This document shows positions 25,071 to 38,497 of a stretch of 64,000 bases of DNA, in pieces (the first letter of the stretch is position 1; every line of letters starts with the position of its first letter). The DNA is from Salticus scenicus. Its lineage: Eukaryota > Arthropoda > Arachnida > Araneae > Salticidae. The stretch spans positions 109,626,259 to 109,690,258 of the forward strand of contig OZ005653.1 in assembly GCA_963930645.1 (NCBI GenBank), in the 5' to 3' direction. The notes beneath the pieces were generated by a model. It saw nothing but the letters and a program-made list of their open reading frames with translations. It did no database searches and had not been told where the DNA came from. The translations under genes were made by a program, and so were the position numbers.

Positions 25071-25375
25071 TCTGTATATATAAAAGAGTAATTCACTGTT
25101 TCACTGATCACTGACTCAACAAAGATAGAGTTGCAAATTTTGGTGAGGACGTTGGTTTTAGGACCCTGACGTCATCTAAGACGTGATTTTGAGAAATATC
25201 CCCCCGTTCCCCCCTGAGGGGGCAGAAGGCAATGATACTTTTATAAGCACAACTCGACACAAAATTGCTTCACGGGGAAGAAATTGCAGAAGGAGAGACT
25301 AGACTTCAGTACAAAAAAGCTTTTTCTGCGATTTTGGATTTTTATTTGGAGGAGGGGTAAAAAAAAAAAAAAAAA
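25071..25375 (+). mobile_element. Helitron 5' fragment
   Basis: Begins TCTGTATATATAAAAGAG after an A, then cactgatcactgactcaac, a block shared (inverted) with 7500-7650. It keeps the site where the SINE and the TTAA transposon inserted elsewhere, here uninterrupted (ggaccctgacgtcatctaag). Similarity fades at a poly-A near 25360. No matching 3' terminus seen nearby. Confidence 0.6.
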
Positions 25376-25693
25376 TCGAAGGCAAATTAAGCAAAACACG
25401 GAGAATGGCTGCGATATGCGGATAAAAATACTGTTAGAGACATACAGACACAACGACACTCACACCCAGAGAGAGAGAAAAATAATTTCTGTCGGTAGTT
25501 TTCGGAATTTTAAATTTTTTTCGGAAAATTCATTTTTGGATTTTGCAATGTGTAAAACGTGAAGATATCACATTTTTTTTTTTTTAATCCACAGAAATTT
25601 ACAGACAATAGATTGATTAATATAGATAAAATCTGTATTCTTTAAATAAATATTTTTTCTCCTTAATAAATAAATAAATAAATAAATAAATAA

Positions 25694-25735
<42 letters not shown>

Positions 25736-27908
25736 ATCTCCATAATCATACTTCACTATGATGAAATTAAATAAAAATAAATGAATTGAACTTTTTAAAT
25801 CATTGATAAGTATACTTTCTATATTATGTGATTACTTTTTCATATCAAATTTTAGTTTTTAAATATGCACTCCTTTACGTGTAAAAAAAAAAAAGAAAAA
25901 AAAAAAGAAAGAAAGAAAAGAAATCTTGTTAAATGCTAGTTCTTCTCTCCCCCCCCCCCTCCACTGCAAACAAGTCTTTTTCGTAATGTCTTTGGAACAG
26001 AGCAATAATATAACATATTTTAAAATGTGCATTTTTTGCTCTTCTATATAAAATGTATGTCATATTAATTACCAAACAGAAAGTATAACTACGCATGTGA
26101 AGAAAGAAAAAATGATTATTATACTTGACTATAACACATTCAAATAACCAAAATACATATTGTTGTATAATTTTCCTAAGGTATTTGATAGAAAAAAACG
26201 AATGGACTACTCAGTAAATGAATATGATCGATTGCTGCGTATAGAAAGTTAAACAGTACGTTTTGAACCATTCTCATGTATAGAATAAGATAAAAATTCA
26301 TAATTTTTTTATAGAAAATCAGATTATGGTAGCTGTGTTCCCGTTATCTTTAATATTCAGGGTTCCATGTTAACTTATGAGAAAATTTTGTCTTTTAATA
26401 TTTAAAACAAAAATTCTTTAAAGTGAATGAAGGTGGTATGAAACCAAACAACAACAAAAACAAAAATTGTACATCTTGGTAGAATTTTTCTTTTTAGATT
26501 TTCCTCACTAAAATAAAGTTATTGATGCTTAAAGTAGAAAATATGCAAATTCTTTCAGAATAAATTTAATTTAAATGCATTAAATCCATTTCTTAAAAAA
26601 TTTAAAACTGAAGAAAGGTGTGAAAAGTTGTCCTCTACAACACTGACAATAATTTTGCAAAAATATTGGTTTTGTATTAATTATTAAAGGACAAAATTTC
26701 CCCATAGGTCAACATGAACTTCAAATATTCAAGATGACGACTACACAGCACCCTTAAATTTAAATGTTAAGCAAGCATGTCACATAATGTTACATAGTGT
26801 TAAGGAAAAAAAAATGAGAAACATGTTTTACATTTTTACTGTTAATTTGAAAATATAACAACATCTGTCAAAAAACTTAAATTTGCTAGCATCTCTGACA
26901 AAATCTCTTTTATAATAGTGTTCTTATAAAGTAAAGAGAAAGTTAAATATTGTTACTTTAACATTGGTCGTAATTTTTAAACCCCTATTTTGTAGCAGTA
27001 ACTTTTTCCTTATTCAGTGGTATCAAAAAGGTTCAATAATATTATTATTTATAATTGGTTGTGCAAAACTTTACAAACATCCGCCACGCACTTGCTGTCT
27101 GGAAGTAAAATAAAGTATTTTTCCTTGAAAAAAGTTTGGATGGTCCATGTACTTTACAGGAGAGCTGTTGTTCTTTATTTATTTATTTATTTTTATTGTA
27201 TTTTCTTCAATTTTATTGTCTTTTCCTTCTTCAACATCAACAAAACGAAAAAAAAAATTCGTTTTGTTGATCTTACATTTTATGAAAATGATGAATTTAA
27301 TATAAGTTTAATAATTTTATTTTTTTCAAAGCAGGTACAGATGGGGGTATACTTTTCGTAGCATGTCAGCTAAAATTTATTTTTATTTCCTAAAAAAAAA
27401 GAAGTTTATTGTAAACTAAATTTGTCAAAACAATTTCATTTATAACAGAAACTTTGCTTAAATCTATAATGCAAAATTATCTATATAAGATATTTTTTAA
27501 ACAAATTAAAAACAAAAACAAAAATTTTTGTAAACAAATAAAGATTTTTGTATAAAGAAAACAAACATCTTTGTATAGGTGATTAGCACATACATTTCAA
27601 TATAAATGTTTCTTGCATAATCCGTATTAAAATGTTTAATACACTTTAGGTAGCTTGAGATATCGTCTAAAACCTGTTGGACATAAACTTGTTTTAATTG
27701 CAGTATTTCCGCCTGATGAACAATCTAATACTGTTTTCATTGAAACTTTGGCTTAATTTAACCTTTTTCTATTTTTGAATTTGTTTATCAACATTACTTT
27801 TTTTATTAAATTAACTTAATATTTAATTTTTTCACAATTTATCATTACTTAAGATAAATTTATTTAAGCACACACATACACACATACACATATATATATA
27901 TATAAATA
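25376..27908. other. No gene; microsatellite-rich
   Basis: Contains (AATA)n/(ATA)n at about 25664-25735 and A-rich runs near 25880-25920. The 114-residue frame at 27017-27361 is a low-complexity hydrophobic string without motifs. I see no gene. Confidence 0.5.
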
Positions 27909-28077
27909 CAATCATTTGCAAAAGTTTAAGAACAGTAGGTGTTTTTTTGTATTTTAACACTTTGCTTCATTTTCACAGATTTCTGCGTCATCTCATGTGT
28001 TGATTGCATCAGACGCATTCTGCTGCTATAAATAAAAGCGTGCGGCACGTTCTCTGGCGCTCTGTACCAACGTCAGT

Positions 28078-28394
28078 TTGAGTGCTATTTCAAGACGTTT
28101 GGTCAAAGATTTTGATTTATCATCTCATAAAACTGCAAGGAAAACTCGACTTACTCAAAGTTTGAAAAAGAAACGACTGATTTTCGCTAGACACTATCAG
28201 AATTGCACAGTACAACAGTGGAGTACGGTCTTGCTTTCAGATGAGTCAAGTGTGCAGCAATTCTCTGCACGTGCTGCAAGTATTCACTGCCCAGGGGGGA
28301 AAATATATGATGAGAGATATACGATCTAATCTGAGAAACATCCTCCAACCCAATGGCATGGGTGCAACGTCTGTGTACGGTACTGCTAGTCTGT
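28078..28394 (+). pseudogene. Tc1 transposase, middle part
   Basis: Translates to RRLVKDFDLSSHKTARKTRL, then KKKRLIFARHYQN, then VLLSDESSVQQFSARAASI, the classic Tc1 region with the first catalytic Asp in SDE (codon near 28240). A one-base frame change near 28360 separates it from VYGTASLY. It then breaks at 28394-28395, where a TA-flanked element is inserted. The N-terminal DNA-binding part upstream (27980-28077) is too degraded to read. Confidence 0.8.
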
Positions 28395-28395
28395 A

Positions 28396-29978
28396 CACTC
28401 CTTCTCATATTTATAAGGACACTTTATGTTTTGAAATAACTAATGCAAAAACAATTGTGAACAAGATTTTACTGAATGCACTTAATATATCTAGTATTCT
28501 AAAAACCAAAACTGCCAAAATTTTTTAATATGAAACAAACAAAAAATATATATATATATATGCAAAATATATTTTTCTCCACGTTTTTAGATGTTCATAA
28601 TTATAGGGACAATCAAGATTTTTTTGTTTTATTTAACTTAATAGCGCATAAATTACAGTTGACATGCGAATTTGTTAACTACTGGGCTAGATTAATTCAT
28701 ATATAAGCCTTCAATTTTTCTTGGACGGACATTACTGATAATTCCTCGAAAAAAAAAAAAAAGAATGTTCATGTAGTGAATTATGATAAATGTGTTTTTT
28801 AAGTGGAAGGATAGTTTCAATCTGCCGAATTTCTGATGAAATTTGAAGATCTAAAATTGCTGAAGAAAATGTGATCAACCGTTGAACTGTTGGTTCGATA
28901 TAAGAGAGATCTGATGCAAAATCAGAGTTGTTTTATAGAGATCGAAGACTCATAATTGCTCTTACTGTTCTACTCATAATGACTGCTGCTAAATTTGCTC
29001 CTATTTTTTAACGAAAGGTTGGGGTCCACATTTATGCATGTTTAAAATAATTAATAATATGTTAAAATGAATAAAAAATCTGTAATAATCAATAAGCATT
29101 TAATGGGGGAAAGAACGTGTGTGTTAAAGTTGAATAAAGACAATATTAAGTGGTAAAATGTTGCATTTTCGGATGAAAAACATTTTATTCTTCATTAACC
29201 AAATGGTTTTAACAGTTACTGGCACGATCTGAAGATAGCGAAAGACAGAGCAGATTTTTTAAAGTCAGATATGAATCGTGCATTTTAAAGGTGGATCTAT
29301 GGTGCTGTGGGAAGCTGTTTCTACTGAAGGCAGAATATAGTGATTTTTTCTATTATTATGAACATCAAGAGAATATCTGCAAATTTTAAACGTAGAATTC
29401 TCAGATTTTTGTTAGATTTTGGGGGGTAATAATATTTTTTTTCAACAAGACTTACATTTTTGCTCTATTTCTAGAGCAATAGGAAATAGTTTGAAGGAAG
29501 AAACTTCTGTATTATTGCCTTTCCCGTGGCCTAAAAGTTGGAAAAAAAACTTAACTTATCATATCAGAAAAGTGCATGCAAGTGGAAAGCAATTTTAAAT
29601 AGTTTAAATATATTCAGAATATCATCTTTGCTGTATGAAATGGTATTGAAACTGAATATTAAAAAAAAAATCTATACATATATACTAGAGAAAATGTCTG
29701 ATTGTTTCACCCTAAAAAGAGACCCCATAAAATATTATTTTAAAGAATAACTGAAAAAAAAAATTACTAGGATTCGAGCTGTCCTTATAATTGTGAAAAC
29801 CTGAAAAATCCTCTTTTTACCGTATTTAATGTTTTTTAAGATAGAAAAAGATAAAACGTTTTAAATGTTGTCTATTAATGAAATTCAAATTATTAAAAAA
29901 TGTATTTGTTTAAATAATAGTGTTCAGTGTTTAGTTAATATAGAAAAACGGGTGTCCTTATAATTATAAGAACCAGTG
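28396..29978 (+). mobile_element. mariner/Tc1-like element inserted in the Tc1
   Basis: 1,583 bp flanked by TA at 28394-28395 and 29979-29980. The right terminus (reverse complement) CACTGGTTCTTATAATTATA matches the left CACTCCTTCTCATATTTATA with few differences; both continue AAGGACAC. It carries its own decayed transposase on the same strand. Removing it restores the order of the outer transposase. Confidence 0.8.
28830..29750 (+). pseudogene. mariner/Tc1-like transposase relic (inner)
   Basis: Many stops. Readable pieces: RDRRLIIALT (about 28940), SDEKHFI (29172) followed by PNGFNSYWHDLK, WIYGAVGSC (about 29292), FFQQDLHF (about 29440, second Asp region), SRAIGNSLKEE, then a C-terminal piece from 29538. 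Block order matches a Tc1/mariner transposase. The 70-residue frame at 29538-29750 is only its tail. Confidence 0.65.
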
Positions 29979-29980
29979 TA

Positions 29981-30215
29981 TTTTGTGCCACGTAAAACCA
30001 CTATGAACGGGAAGCGGTACCTTAATTTGTTACGTGAGAAGTTTAAGCTTCAAATGCGTGCTCATAAAGGTTCAATTTTCATGCATGATGGGGGTCTATG
30101 TCAAAGGGGAAGATTGTTAATAACTGAGGGCAAAGGAAATCAAAGTGCTTGACTCTCGAGGTAACCGCCCAGACTTGAATCTGTGGTGTTTAGTGAAAAC
30201 TAATGTCGCCGAATA
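29981..30215 (+). pseudogene. Tc1 transposase, catalytic 3' part (outer)
   Basis: Resumes the outer transposase: FVPRKTTMNGKRYLNLLREK, KLQMRAHKGSIFMHDGG (second catalytic Asp), then RPDLNLWCLVK. In the family the last block is normally PDLN followed by PIENLW; here the residues containing the catalytic Glu are missing in frame, so the copy was inactive irrespective of the insertions. A stop precedes this block at about 30151. Confidence 0.75.
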
Positions 30216-30334
30216 GCTACCATCCACTAGCTACCATCCACTGCCTCGGCACTTGCTGGATCAATAAAGCTTGTCTGGTGCACAGACATTTCTAAAGCTT
30301 ACTGAAAGTCTCTTATTTACAGCATACCGAACAA

Positions 30335-30367
30335 GGAAACATTCAAAAGTGTTCGTCTTCAAAAAAT

Positions 30368-30432
<65 letters not shown>

Positions 30433-30794
30433 GTGATTCTAATCTTCATAAATCACCAGAAAGTGAAAAAAATATCGGCTGAAATGAATTACAGCGACCA
30501 CAAAAAATTACCAAAATTAAGCATATTTGGCAATTTACGCTGTTAGTCGATTGATTTTGAGTACTTGGCGGAGAAGCAAAACACGGTTCTGTTCATACAT
30601 AGCAATCTCGGTACTAGGGAACTTATTGCTTAACAGCGCTAAATCACCAAAAATGCTTAATCGATGATTTTTCTGTGGTCGCTGTAATTCATTTCAGCCA
30701 TTATTTTTTTCACTTTCTGGTGTTTTATGAAGAATAGAATCACATATTTCTTTTTTCAAGATTTTTTGAAGACGACACCTTTTGAATGTTTCCC
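30335..30794. mobile_element. 460-bp foldback (long inverted repeat) MITE
   Basis: Left arm begins GGAAACATTCAAAAG at 30335; right arm ends with its complement at 30794. The arms pair over roughly 170 nt (for example ctgaaatgaattacagcgac on the left and its complement at about 30691-30710), around a spacer of about 85 nt (30541-30625). A 60-bp (AT)n tract interrupts the left arm only (30372-30431). It splits the last codons of the outer Tc1 transposase. No target duplication is clear. Transcription would give a long hairpin RNA. Confidence 0.8.
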
Positions 30795-30982
30795 TGTAAG
30801 AGGATTGCACAAGTTATTAAAAACAAACAAAGGGGGGCTACCAAAAAAGGACTTTAATTACAGTAAATAACCATGTACAGTATATATATTTTTTTCCTTT
30901 ATATGTGAAAAATGTATGTTATTTTTGTTGAATTCCATTAAATCTGATTTTTATGGGTGATGTTAAACTTTCGCAAATAACA

Positions 30983-30983
<1 letters not shown>

Positions 30984-31027
<44 letters not shown>

Positions 31028-32123
31028 TCGGTAGATATATAAGTAGATAGATAGTGAGATAGTGAGATATAGAAATTGATATACTTGATTTTAAAGTTCT
31101 TATTTTCTTGAAAACATCAAATATTGATAACTTTAAGACATCTTAAGTAAACCGTGATTGAATTTGATTTAATAATATTTAAAGTCTAAATTAAAAGGAA
31201 TACCCTTTAACAGCAAAACTGATAATTATTCATTATACATTTATTTGTATATTTATTTATTTTACTAATTGCATTTGCAACTTAAATATGTTGATTTTGA
31301 AATCTCGCCAACAAGCATTGCATAAGAAAATATTTAAATTTTCAAGTTGTAATAATTAATCATTTCTTTCATGTATCTTTTACTTCACGTAAATAAATAT
31401 ATGCTGTCCAATTCTGTTTTCAAAAAAAAAAGATGATATATATTATCTCCTATACCTTTAAATCAAGCACGGCTTTCTCGAAAAGCCTATTGTTTTACAA
31501 ATTATTTTGACATTTATTTATATCGTCGACTTACTATTCTGTGTGTTTATCTTCCAATTGCTGTTCGTAATTTGTATTGCTTAAATCTTTGTTAAAATTT
31601 CTAATTTTCAGGTGGTTTTATATATTGTACTTATATTTAAGCTTGTATAATATTTGATTCATAAACATTTAGTAAATAAGTTATTTTAAAGGAAAATTTA
31701 AGCACATTTTTTTCAGACATATTTTCTATTAATAACCAATAAATGTCATGCTAAAAATTATAAATATTGTATTATTACATTTCATAAAAATTATTTTTTA
31801 TTTATTTATTTATTTATTTATTATATATATATATATATATATATATTTAGTATTGTGTATAATATATTATTTTTATTTTATATTTTATGCATTATTTTTT
31901 ACATATTTTTCATTCTAAACATTTCGTCCATATAATATAAACAGAAAATATTCGAAAAAGTACATTATGTTCATTATTATTTTGTAACCTTTTATTATGA
32001 GACTTTTCACGGTTAATCTTAAATGGCAATATTTAAAAGAAATATCAAACATTACAAAGTTACAATTTATAAATTATATATAATACATTATTTTAAAATT
32101 TTATAATTAGTTTATATTAATGC

Positions 32124-32179
<56 letters not shown>

Positions 32180-32865
32180 ATTATTATTATATTCTATATT
32201 CTTGAAATATGTGTTAATATTTTATTTCACATTTTTAAAAAAATAAATAAAAAGCCTTTTTATATATTTATTTTATTTATTTACTTATTTATTTGTTTAT
32301 ATGTGTGTGTGCGTGTATCTGTGTAATATATATATATATATATATATATATCATAAGGTCCTAATTTAGAAGAATTATACATTTTTAAAGACATCAGAAG
32401 TATACTTCAGCTACTCCGTGTTTAACGAAGTCATTTTAGCAAATTACAAATAATTTAGTAAATGATATAATAATTGTGATAATACGGTACTCTAATAATG
32501 ATAAACATTTATAGCATTATTGTTGGGCGTATGAATTAGAGAGGTTTAACAGAAAAAATAAACACATTCTATTATATAAATAAAAATTTGAAAATATATT
32601 AGTATTCAGAAGATACGTTTTATATCAGAATTTAAAAGATCAAAAACAAAAATAAGATTTTATATTTTATTTTGGTTTAAGCGTCTGTTAAAATAAGAGT
32701 AATGTTAAAACGCTACTTTAAGTATTTTAATATAGTAATTTTTTATAATAATCTTTATATTAATATATTAATTTTTGTTTTCGGAAAATAGCTTCAATAT
32801 TTAAAATATAAAATTTATTTAAAATATTTATTTTGGAACACATTTGTAATATTTAACACTCTAAA

Positions 32866-32900
<35 letters not shown>

Positions 32901-35900
32901 GATTATAAATTGTGTTTTTCAAATATTTTTCATGCATTTTACTGTTTAATTAAAATTTAACTTTATTTTTTCTTACTGTAAAATAAACGAGTACAATATT
33001 TTGTTTAACATATTAAGTATTTCAATAGTGTTATTTGTTATGAATTTACTTTTATTTATCATGTTAATTTAATAGCATATTAAAGTAATGCTTCACATGA
33101 TAAAATTGGTTTTAAAACCGCTTTAAAATGATAAATTCCAAAGTAGTAATATACATTAAGAAATAAACTGAAATTTTTATTCACCAATACATTGTTTTTT
33201 AGATATAGTTATAAAACAAATAAATATATAAATAAATAAATAAATAAAAATGAAGAAAGAGAAAACCTTAGGAATGAAAATGGCTTTCATTATATATTCC
33301 TATTTTATGGTCCGTCAAATAAACACATGTGTTCAGACTTTAGAAACTTTATTACCTTTAGTCACACAAGAATAAGCAATAAATATTCGCAAAAGCAGAC
33401 TTGTTTAAATACAGTAACATGACATTTGAGAAAACGCAAAATAAAATAAATAATCATTTTTTTTTTCTTATATTTCAAGAATTTTCAAGTAAAAGATATT
33501 AACAAAACTTTAAGCATGTGTATTTTATTCTAAACATATTACATAGGTTTAATTTGTTAAATTAATTTTGAAGACGGATTCAAAATTTTTTCTTTTATTA
33601 CTAAATTTTTCCTTCTGTATCTTTCCGTTACCTTTATCTATTATTATTATTATTATTTTAATTGTAATAAATATTTCTAGAATATTAATTTTAACAATAA
33701 TATAAGAATCTTTTTACGTAGATGTTACACTACAGTTCTGAAATTACATTTTAAAATGTACTTTTTTTTTTTTTTTTTTTTTTTCTGATAAAAAATATTT
33801 TTATTTTTTATTTATTTATTCATTTTTATTTATTTATTTATTTTTTATGATACTTTAGGAAATTTAGTTATTATTACGAACATTACAAATATATAGTTTT
33901 TTTCTCACTTTCATTATTTTATTTTTTGTTAATTGAATAATTTCAACAAATTATAAATAATTTAGTAAATGATATAACAGTTCAAATTATTTATTTCTGT
34001 ATGGTGTGATGGATATGTCACCTAATTGTTAAATTGGTAAATTAAGAAAGATGTAAAAAATAAAGTAGACAAATGTTATTTATATTTATTATTTTACCTT
34101 GATTATTCATATTAATTTAAGAAATATATGGCATATAAAAATGATGTTTCTCCAAATATATTTTTTTTATTACAACTGCAGCACAATAAAAATTTTCTCT
34201 TAGCAATACCCAAAAAGTATTATATTTAAAAATATTTGCTCAGATACATTAAATTTTATAATAATTATGATAAATTTTAAAAAGATGATTCATTTTATTA
34301 CGCATTCCTATTTTACAGATTGTCATGTAAACACATAAAATGCACATGTGGTTAGAATCTGCAATTTTCATTACATTTAGTGATACAAATCTAAGTATTA
34401 AAGTGTACATTTTTTTAGTTATGTAACATGGAATTCGCAAGCGCACGTAGTACACAAAAATAAAAATGAATATTTATCTTTCGGAATTTTCCCGAATTTT
34501 CTAGCAATAGTTTTTCTGTCAGATGTATTTAATCATATTTGCAAATATGTTTGTCATAATAACTTAATATACTTAAATAAATTTAATTTATATATTACAA
34601 ACATTGTAAAAAAATCTTATAACAAATATATATATATATATATGATATTACGAGTATATTAAAAAAGACGTAACTTTTTTTAATGATTTAAATATATTCC
34701 GAAAGAATGGGATTTTTTTTATTTTAATCCTTTATAGAAAAATAAAATGTATAATTTCAGCGAATATGTTTAAATGTAAATTCTAAAAGAAAGAGATAAA
34801 ACTATGCAAGTTATTTTTCTTTTTCCATAAAATATGCCAACTAATTTTAGAAAAGTTTTAAATATGTTTGTTATTTTTAAGTTCTATCTCAAAATATACC
34901 TTTTCTCCAATAATTTTATAACAGGATTTGAATCACTTTGATTTATTGTAGATGTTTTTATTTTTAAATTATTTATCATATTGCCTTGATAAAAGGCAAA
35001 ATTTTAATGTTGTTTTCCTGGCATATCTCTTATAGAGTACTGAAATAATATTTTTAATAATGTTTTTCCTTTTAACTATTTATTTAAAATATAACAACAA
35101 ATTTGAAGAAAAATATAATGATTATTATATTTAGCTTTCATAAATAAAATGTGAGTTGGAAAACAACTCAAGTTTTTAAATATAAAGACAAAAATTATTC
35201 ATATATATAATATTAACGTTATAATTAAATAACCCTGTTAAATATATTTTTAATAGTGTTTTTAGCTTTTAAATTTTAAAGATTATTAACTATCACTTAA
35301 TGCTTTCATTTATTTCATTTCATAAGCAACTAGTTCGATTAATCTTTTCTTCACTTTTAATCATTTCTTTTCAGTTTGTTCGTTTAGGCAACCTGTTTAT
35401 TTCTAATATTTCTGTTTGGAATCGGTTACATGTGGACTTATCAAAAATACTTATTCCATTTTTCAATTCAGGTTGCGTTACTGTTTAATCTAATTTCCTT
35501 TTTTACTTTGTTTTGTTGCAAGATAGAAACTTGAATTGTATATTGCTTGAATTAGCTATACAGCGAGCCGAAATCTTCATATGCTGACAGAGATGCAAGT
35601 TTCCTGATGATCGTCATTTCTGCTTTTCAACATTTAAAATTATATTTTTCATCCCATGAATTCTCTTTTCTTTTAACAGATCCTTTTGGTTAATTTATCT
35701 CTTTCCATTTCTATTACTTGATGAATGCTTCTATTGGATTAATGGATTACGCAAATTCTCTCATCGTTAGGCTTATCAGTTATGTTTGTCATTTGTCTTC
35801 TGCGTAAGTACTTTTACATGTTTTTACTACTCAGTGTAATTAAATTAAATTATCATCGGGGCAATAATTTTATTCGATACATCTCATTTAAAATTTCATA

Positions 35901-35958
35901 TGTTGGTATTTTCATCTATCTTTCATTTGCTGAATGTTGTAATGGAATTAAATTATTC

Positions 35959-36012
<54 letters not shown>

Positions 36013-36808
36013 TCAAAAGTCGCATTATAAACTAAATTTAATTTACTGTCATTTAAACCCTTAACTGCCCGAGCGTCTATATAATTTTTTTCTCGAACTA
36101 ATGTACTTTATACTGTACTGCTACGAGTGAAATTACTGACACGGTTTGACATTGCAAGACATTGAACTTGAAAGTGATCTTGACAGTACTTTTGAAAGAT
36201 TTACTCATTTTCGAGTTGAATAACATTGTTTTAACATATCTTATTTTTAACTTATATCTATTTATTTTGAAAAAGGTGAAAAATAAATATTGTTTAATTG
36301 TACGACTTTATTTATGAGTTAATGGCTGTTTCATTTCGATAGAGATGAAAAAGTGTATGTATAAATTTATGTATTTATAAGTAGTTCTTCAAATTTTTAT
36401 ATATAATATTCATAGTTAGAAATTAAGCTACAAATTTAAAATATAAATTTCAATTATATTGGTGTTAAATAAAATACAATGATTTAGTGAACAAATTTAC
36501 TAGGTAACTGAGGTCAGAAATAAAATAAATAAATAAATTTTAGGATATACATCGAAAAAACAAAGTTAATTTCAAATTATAAAAATATAAAACTCAGATT
36601 TCTTCATAAACATTACTTTATCATCAAATGGTTATTCCTTTGAAAAATACAATGAACGGTTTTATAAATCTTTAGAAAAAAAAAAGTAAGAACATTAACT
36701 TTAAAGTTTTCTATTGAAATTTATGTAGAATGTAAAATATTAAATTTTGAAATAAACATAAATTTCGCTGACTGCTTGTTCATTTATAGATTAATCTTTT
36801 ATGTGCAC

Positions 36809-36854
<46 letters not shown>

Positions 36855-37106
36855 TTTTTTTTTTTCTTTTTTTTTCATGTCTTAGAAGTAAATAAAATTT
36901 ATTTTCCCTCATGCTTAGAAAAAAAGGAATAATAATAAGGAAATAAAACATGCAAAGTAAGTGACCATAAATCATAAGTAATTATTTAAATGAACACTTT
37001 TAATACGAAAATATTCTTAAAGCTATTAATCATGAATCATTTTGGGAATTATCTAATAAATAATTCAAAAAATATGCTTTCTAATCCAATAAATGAAATT
37101 ATATTT

Positions 37107-37137
<31 letters not shown>

Positions 37138-38229
37138 TGTTTATGTTTATTTTTATTTTATTATTTTATTTTTTATTTATTTATTTTATTTTTTTATCAA
37201 ATACAAAATTAAATATCACTGAAAAAAGTAGTCGTTTAGCAAAATGATATTTATGAGAAAATAGTTAGATTACTGATAATTCAAATATTTAAAAAGAAAT
37301 TTTATCGAATAGTAATAAATTATGTAGATCAGACTGATAAATACATTTTTTTTTTTTTTTTTTTTTAAGATTTCGTTGATTCTATAAACATTCATTATAG
37401 CGGGAATATTTTTATTCATCTTTAATTTACTAATTACGGCTGTATTTATATAATTTTTTCGATGAAATTGAAAGTAATAATATAACTGTTGAAGGCTAAA
37501 TTTTATTATGTTTTACGTTTAAATTTTAAATTTTCAATTATACACGTGTGTGTGGTTGGGTTTGTGTAAATCGTATTTGTTAGTTGAAATAATTGTAGCG
37601 ACTTATTACAAATTGTAATATGAATTTTTATTGCAAGGTTTATATTTTCATTTTATAACTTTATTATTTAGGTTTTCCCTGTACCCATACCATAGAATAA
37701 TTTTAAAAACATATGTTTATATATAATGTATATATATGTGTAAGTGCCCACACATGTGTTTTATGGAGGTTAATCTAATTTTACAAATTTATAAAAGCAA
37801 AGAAAAATATATTGATATATTTAAATAATAAAAATAATGCCTTTTGAATAAATAAGTCACTCAATTAATTGAATATAATTTTCCATTTTCTTTAAAAATT
37901 AAATCTGCTTCATTAAATAGCATTTCATTGTCTTTTAATGTAAGCATAATTTTCTCTTTTTAAAATAAAGCAATTTTTATATCGGGATTTTTGAAAAGTG
38001 ATTTTAATTCATACTCATTACTCTAAAGAATCGCTATAATTTAGTATTTAATAATGTGCTTTCAAAATCATTATCAACATGTTTCTAACATATGTCTGTA
38101 TAACGAAAAAAAAAAAAGGAATTTTTGTTAGTAATTATAATACTTCTGTTTACATAAAAAAAAAAAAAAAAAAGCTAAGCTATGAGTACTTTCGAGCAAA
38201 GGTTTATACTACTAAAAATAGATTTTTAA
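30984..38229. other. 7 kb AT-rich DNA, no gene
   Basis: Only (AT)n, (TTTA)n and poly-T tracts stand out: 30984-31024, 31822-31846, 32123-32150 followed by poly-T, 32326-32350, 35963-36006, 36810-36855 and (TTTA)n at 37107-37140. A diverged duplication is visible (33297-33500 against 34306-34500). Short frames such as 35300-35488 show no motif. Base composition and lack of higher-complexity blocks argue against exons here. Confidence 0.5.
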
Positions 38230-38497
38230 TGCATTGTTGATGACTGACAGGCGCGAATTATAAACCCATCCTTTTATCGTCTGCGTCCGTTAGTGTGATT
38301 GACAGCTGTCGTGTATTTTTTATGCCAAATAAGTTTGACTTTTGTAACGCAAATTATTTCAAAATTATTTGCATTAAATTGTACGAGAAACAAAGAAGCT
38401 GCCATCTTTCACCAGCTTATGGAACTAGAAGTCGTACTTCCTCCCTATGAGGCGTTCCTAATAACGGAAAACGCAACCCTCTTGCCTTAAAATAAGT

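Larger units (their letters stand above)
27909..30983 (+). mobile_element. Tc1-like element, multiply interrupted
   Basis: The left end after TA reads CAATCATTTGCAAAAGTTTA; the right end (reverse complement, from 30983) reads CTGTTATTTGCGAAAGTTTA, also next to TA. Transposase fragments lie at 28078-28394, 29981-30200 and about 30799-30855 (RIAQVIKNKQRGATKK, the family C-terminus). A second mariner/Tc1 element (28396-29978) and a 460-bp foldback (30335-30794) are inserted in it. Without them the element would be about 1.0 kb. Confidence 0.75.

Noticed and set aside
27017..27361. 114-residue plus-strand gene
   Set aside because: Low-complexity Phe/Ile/Tyr string with no motif; expected by chance at this base composition.
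36060..36330. MITE starting aacccttaactgcccgagc
   Set aside because: The left edge resembles a TTAA-type terminus, but I found no convincing matching right end.
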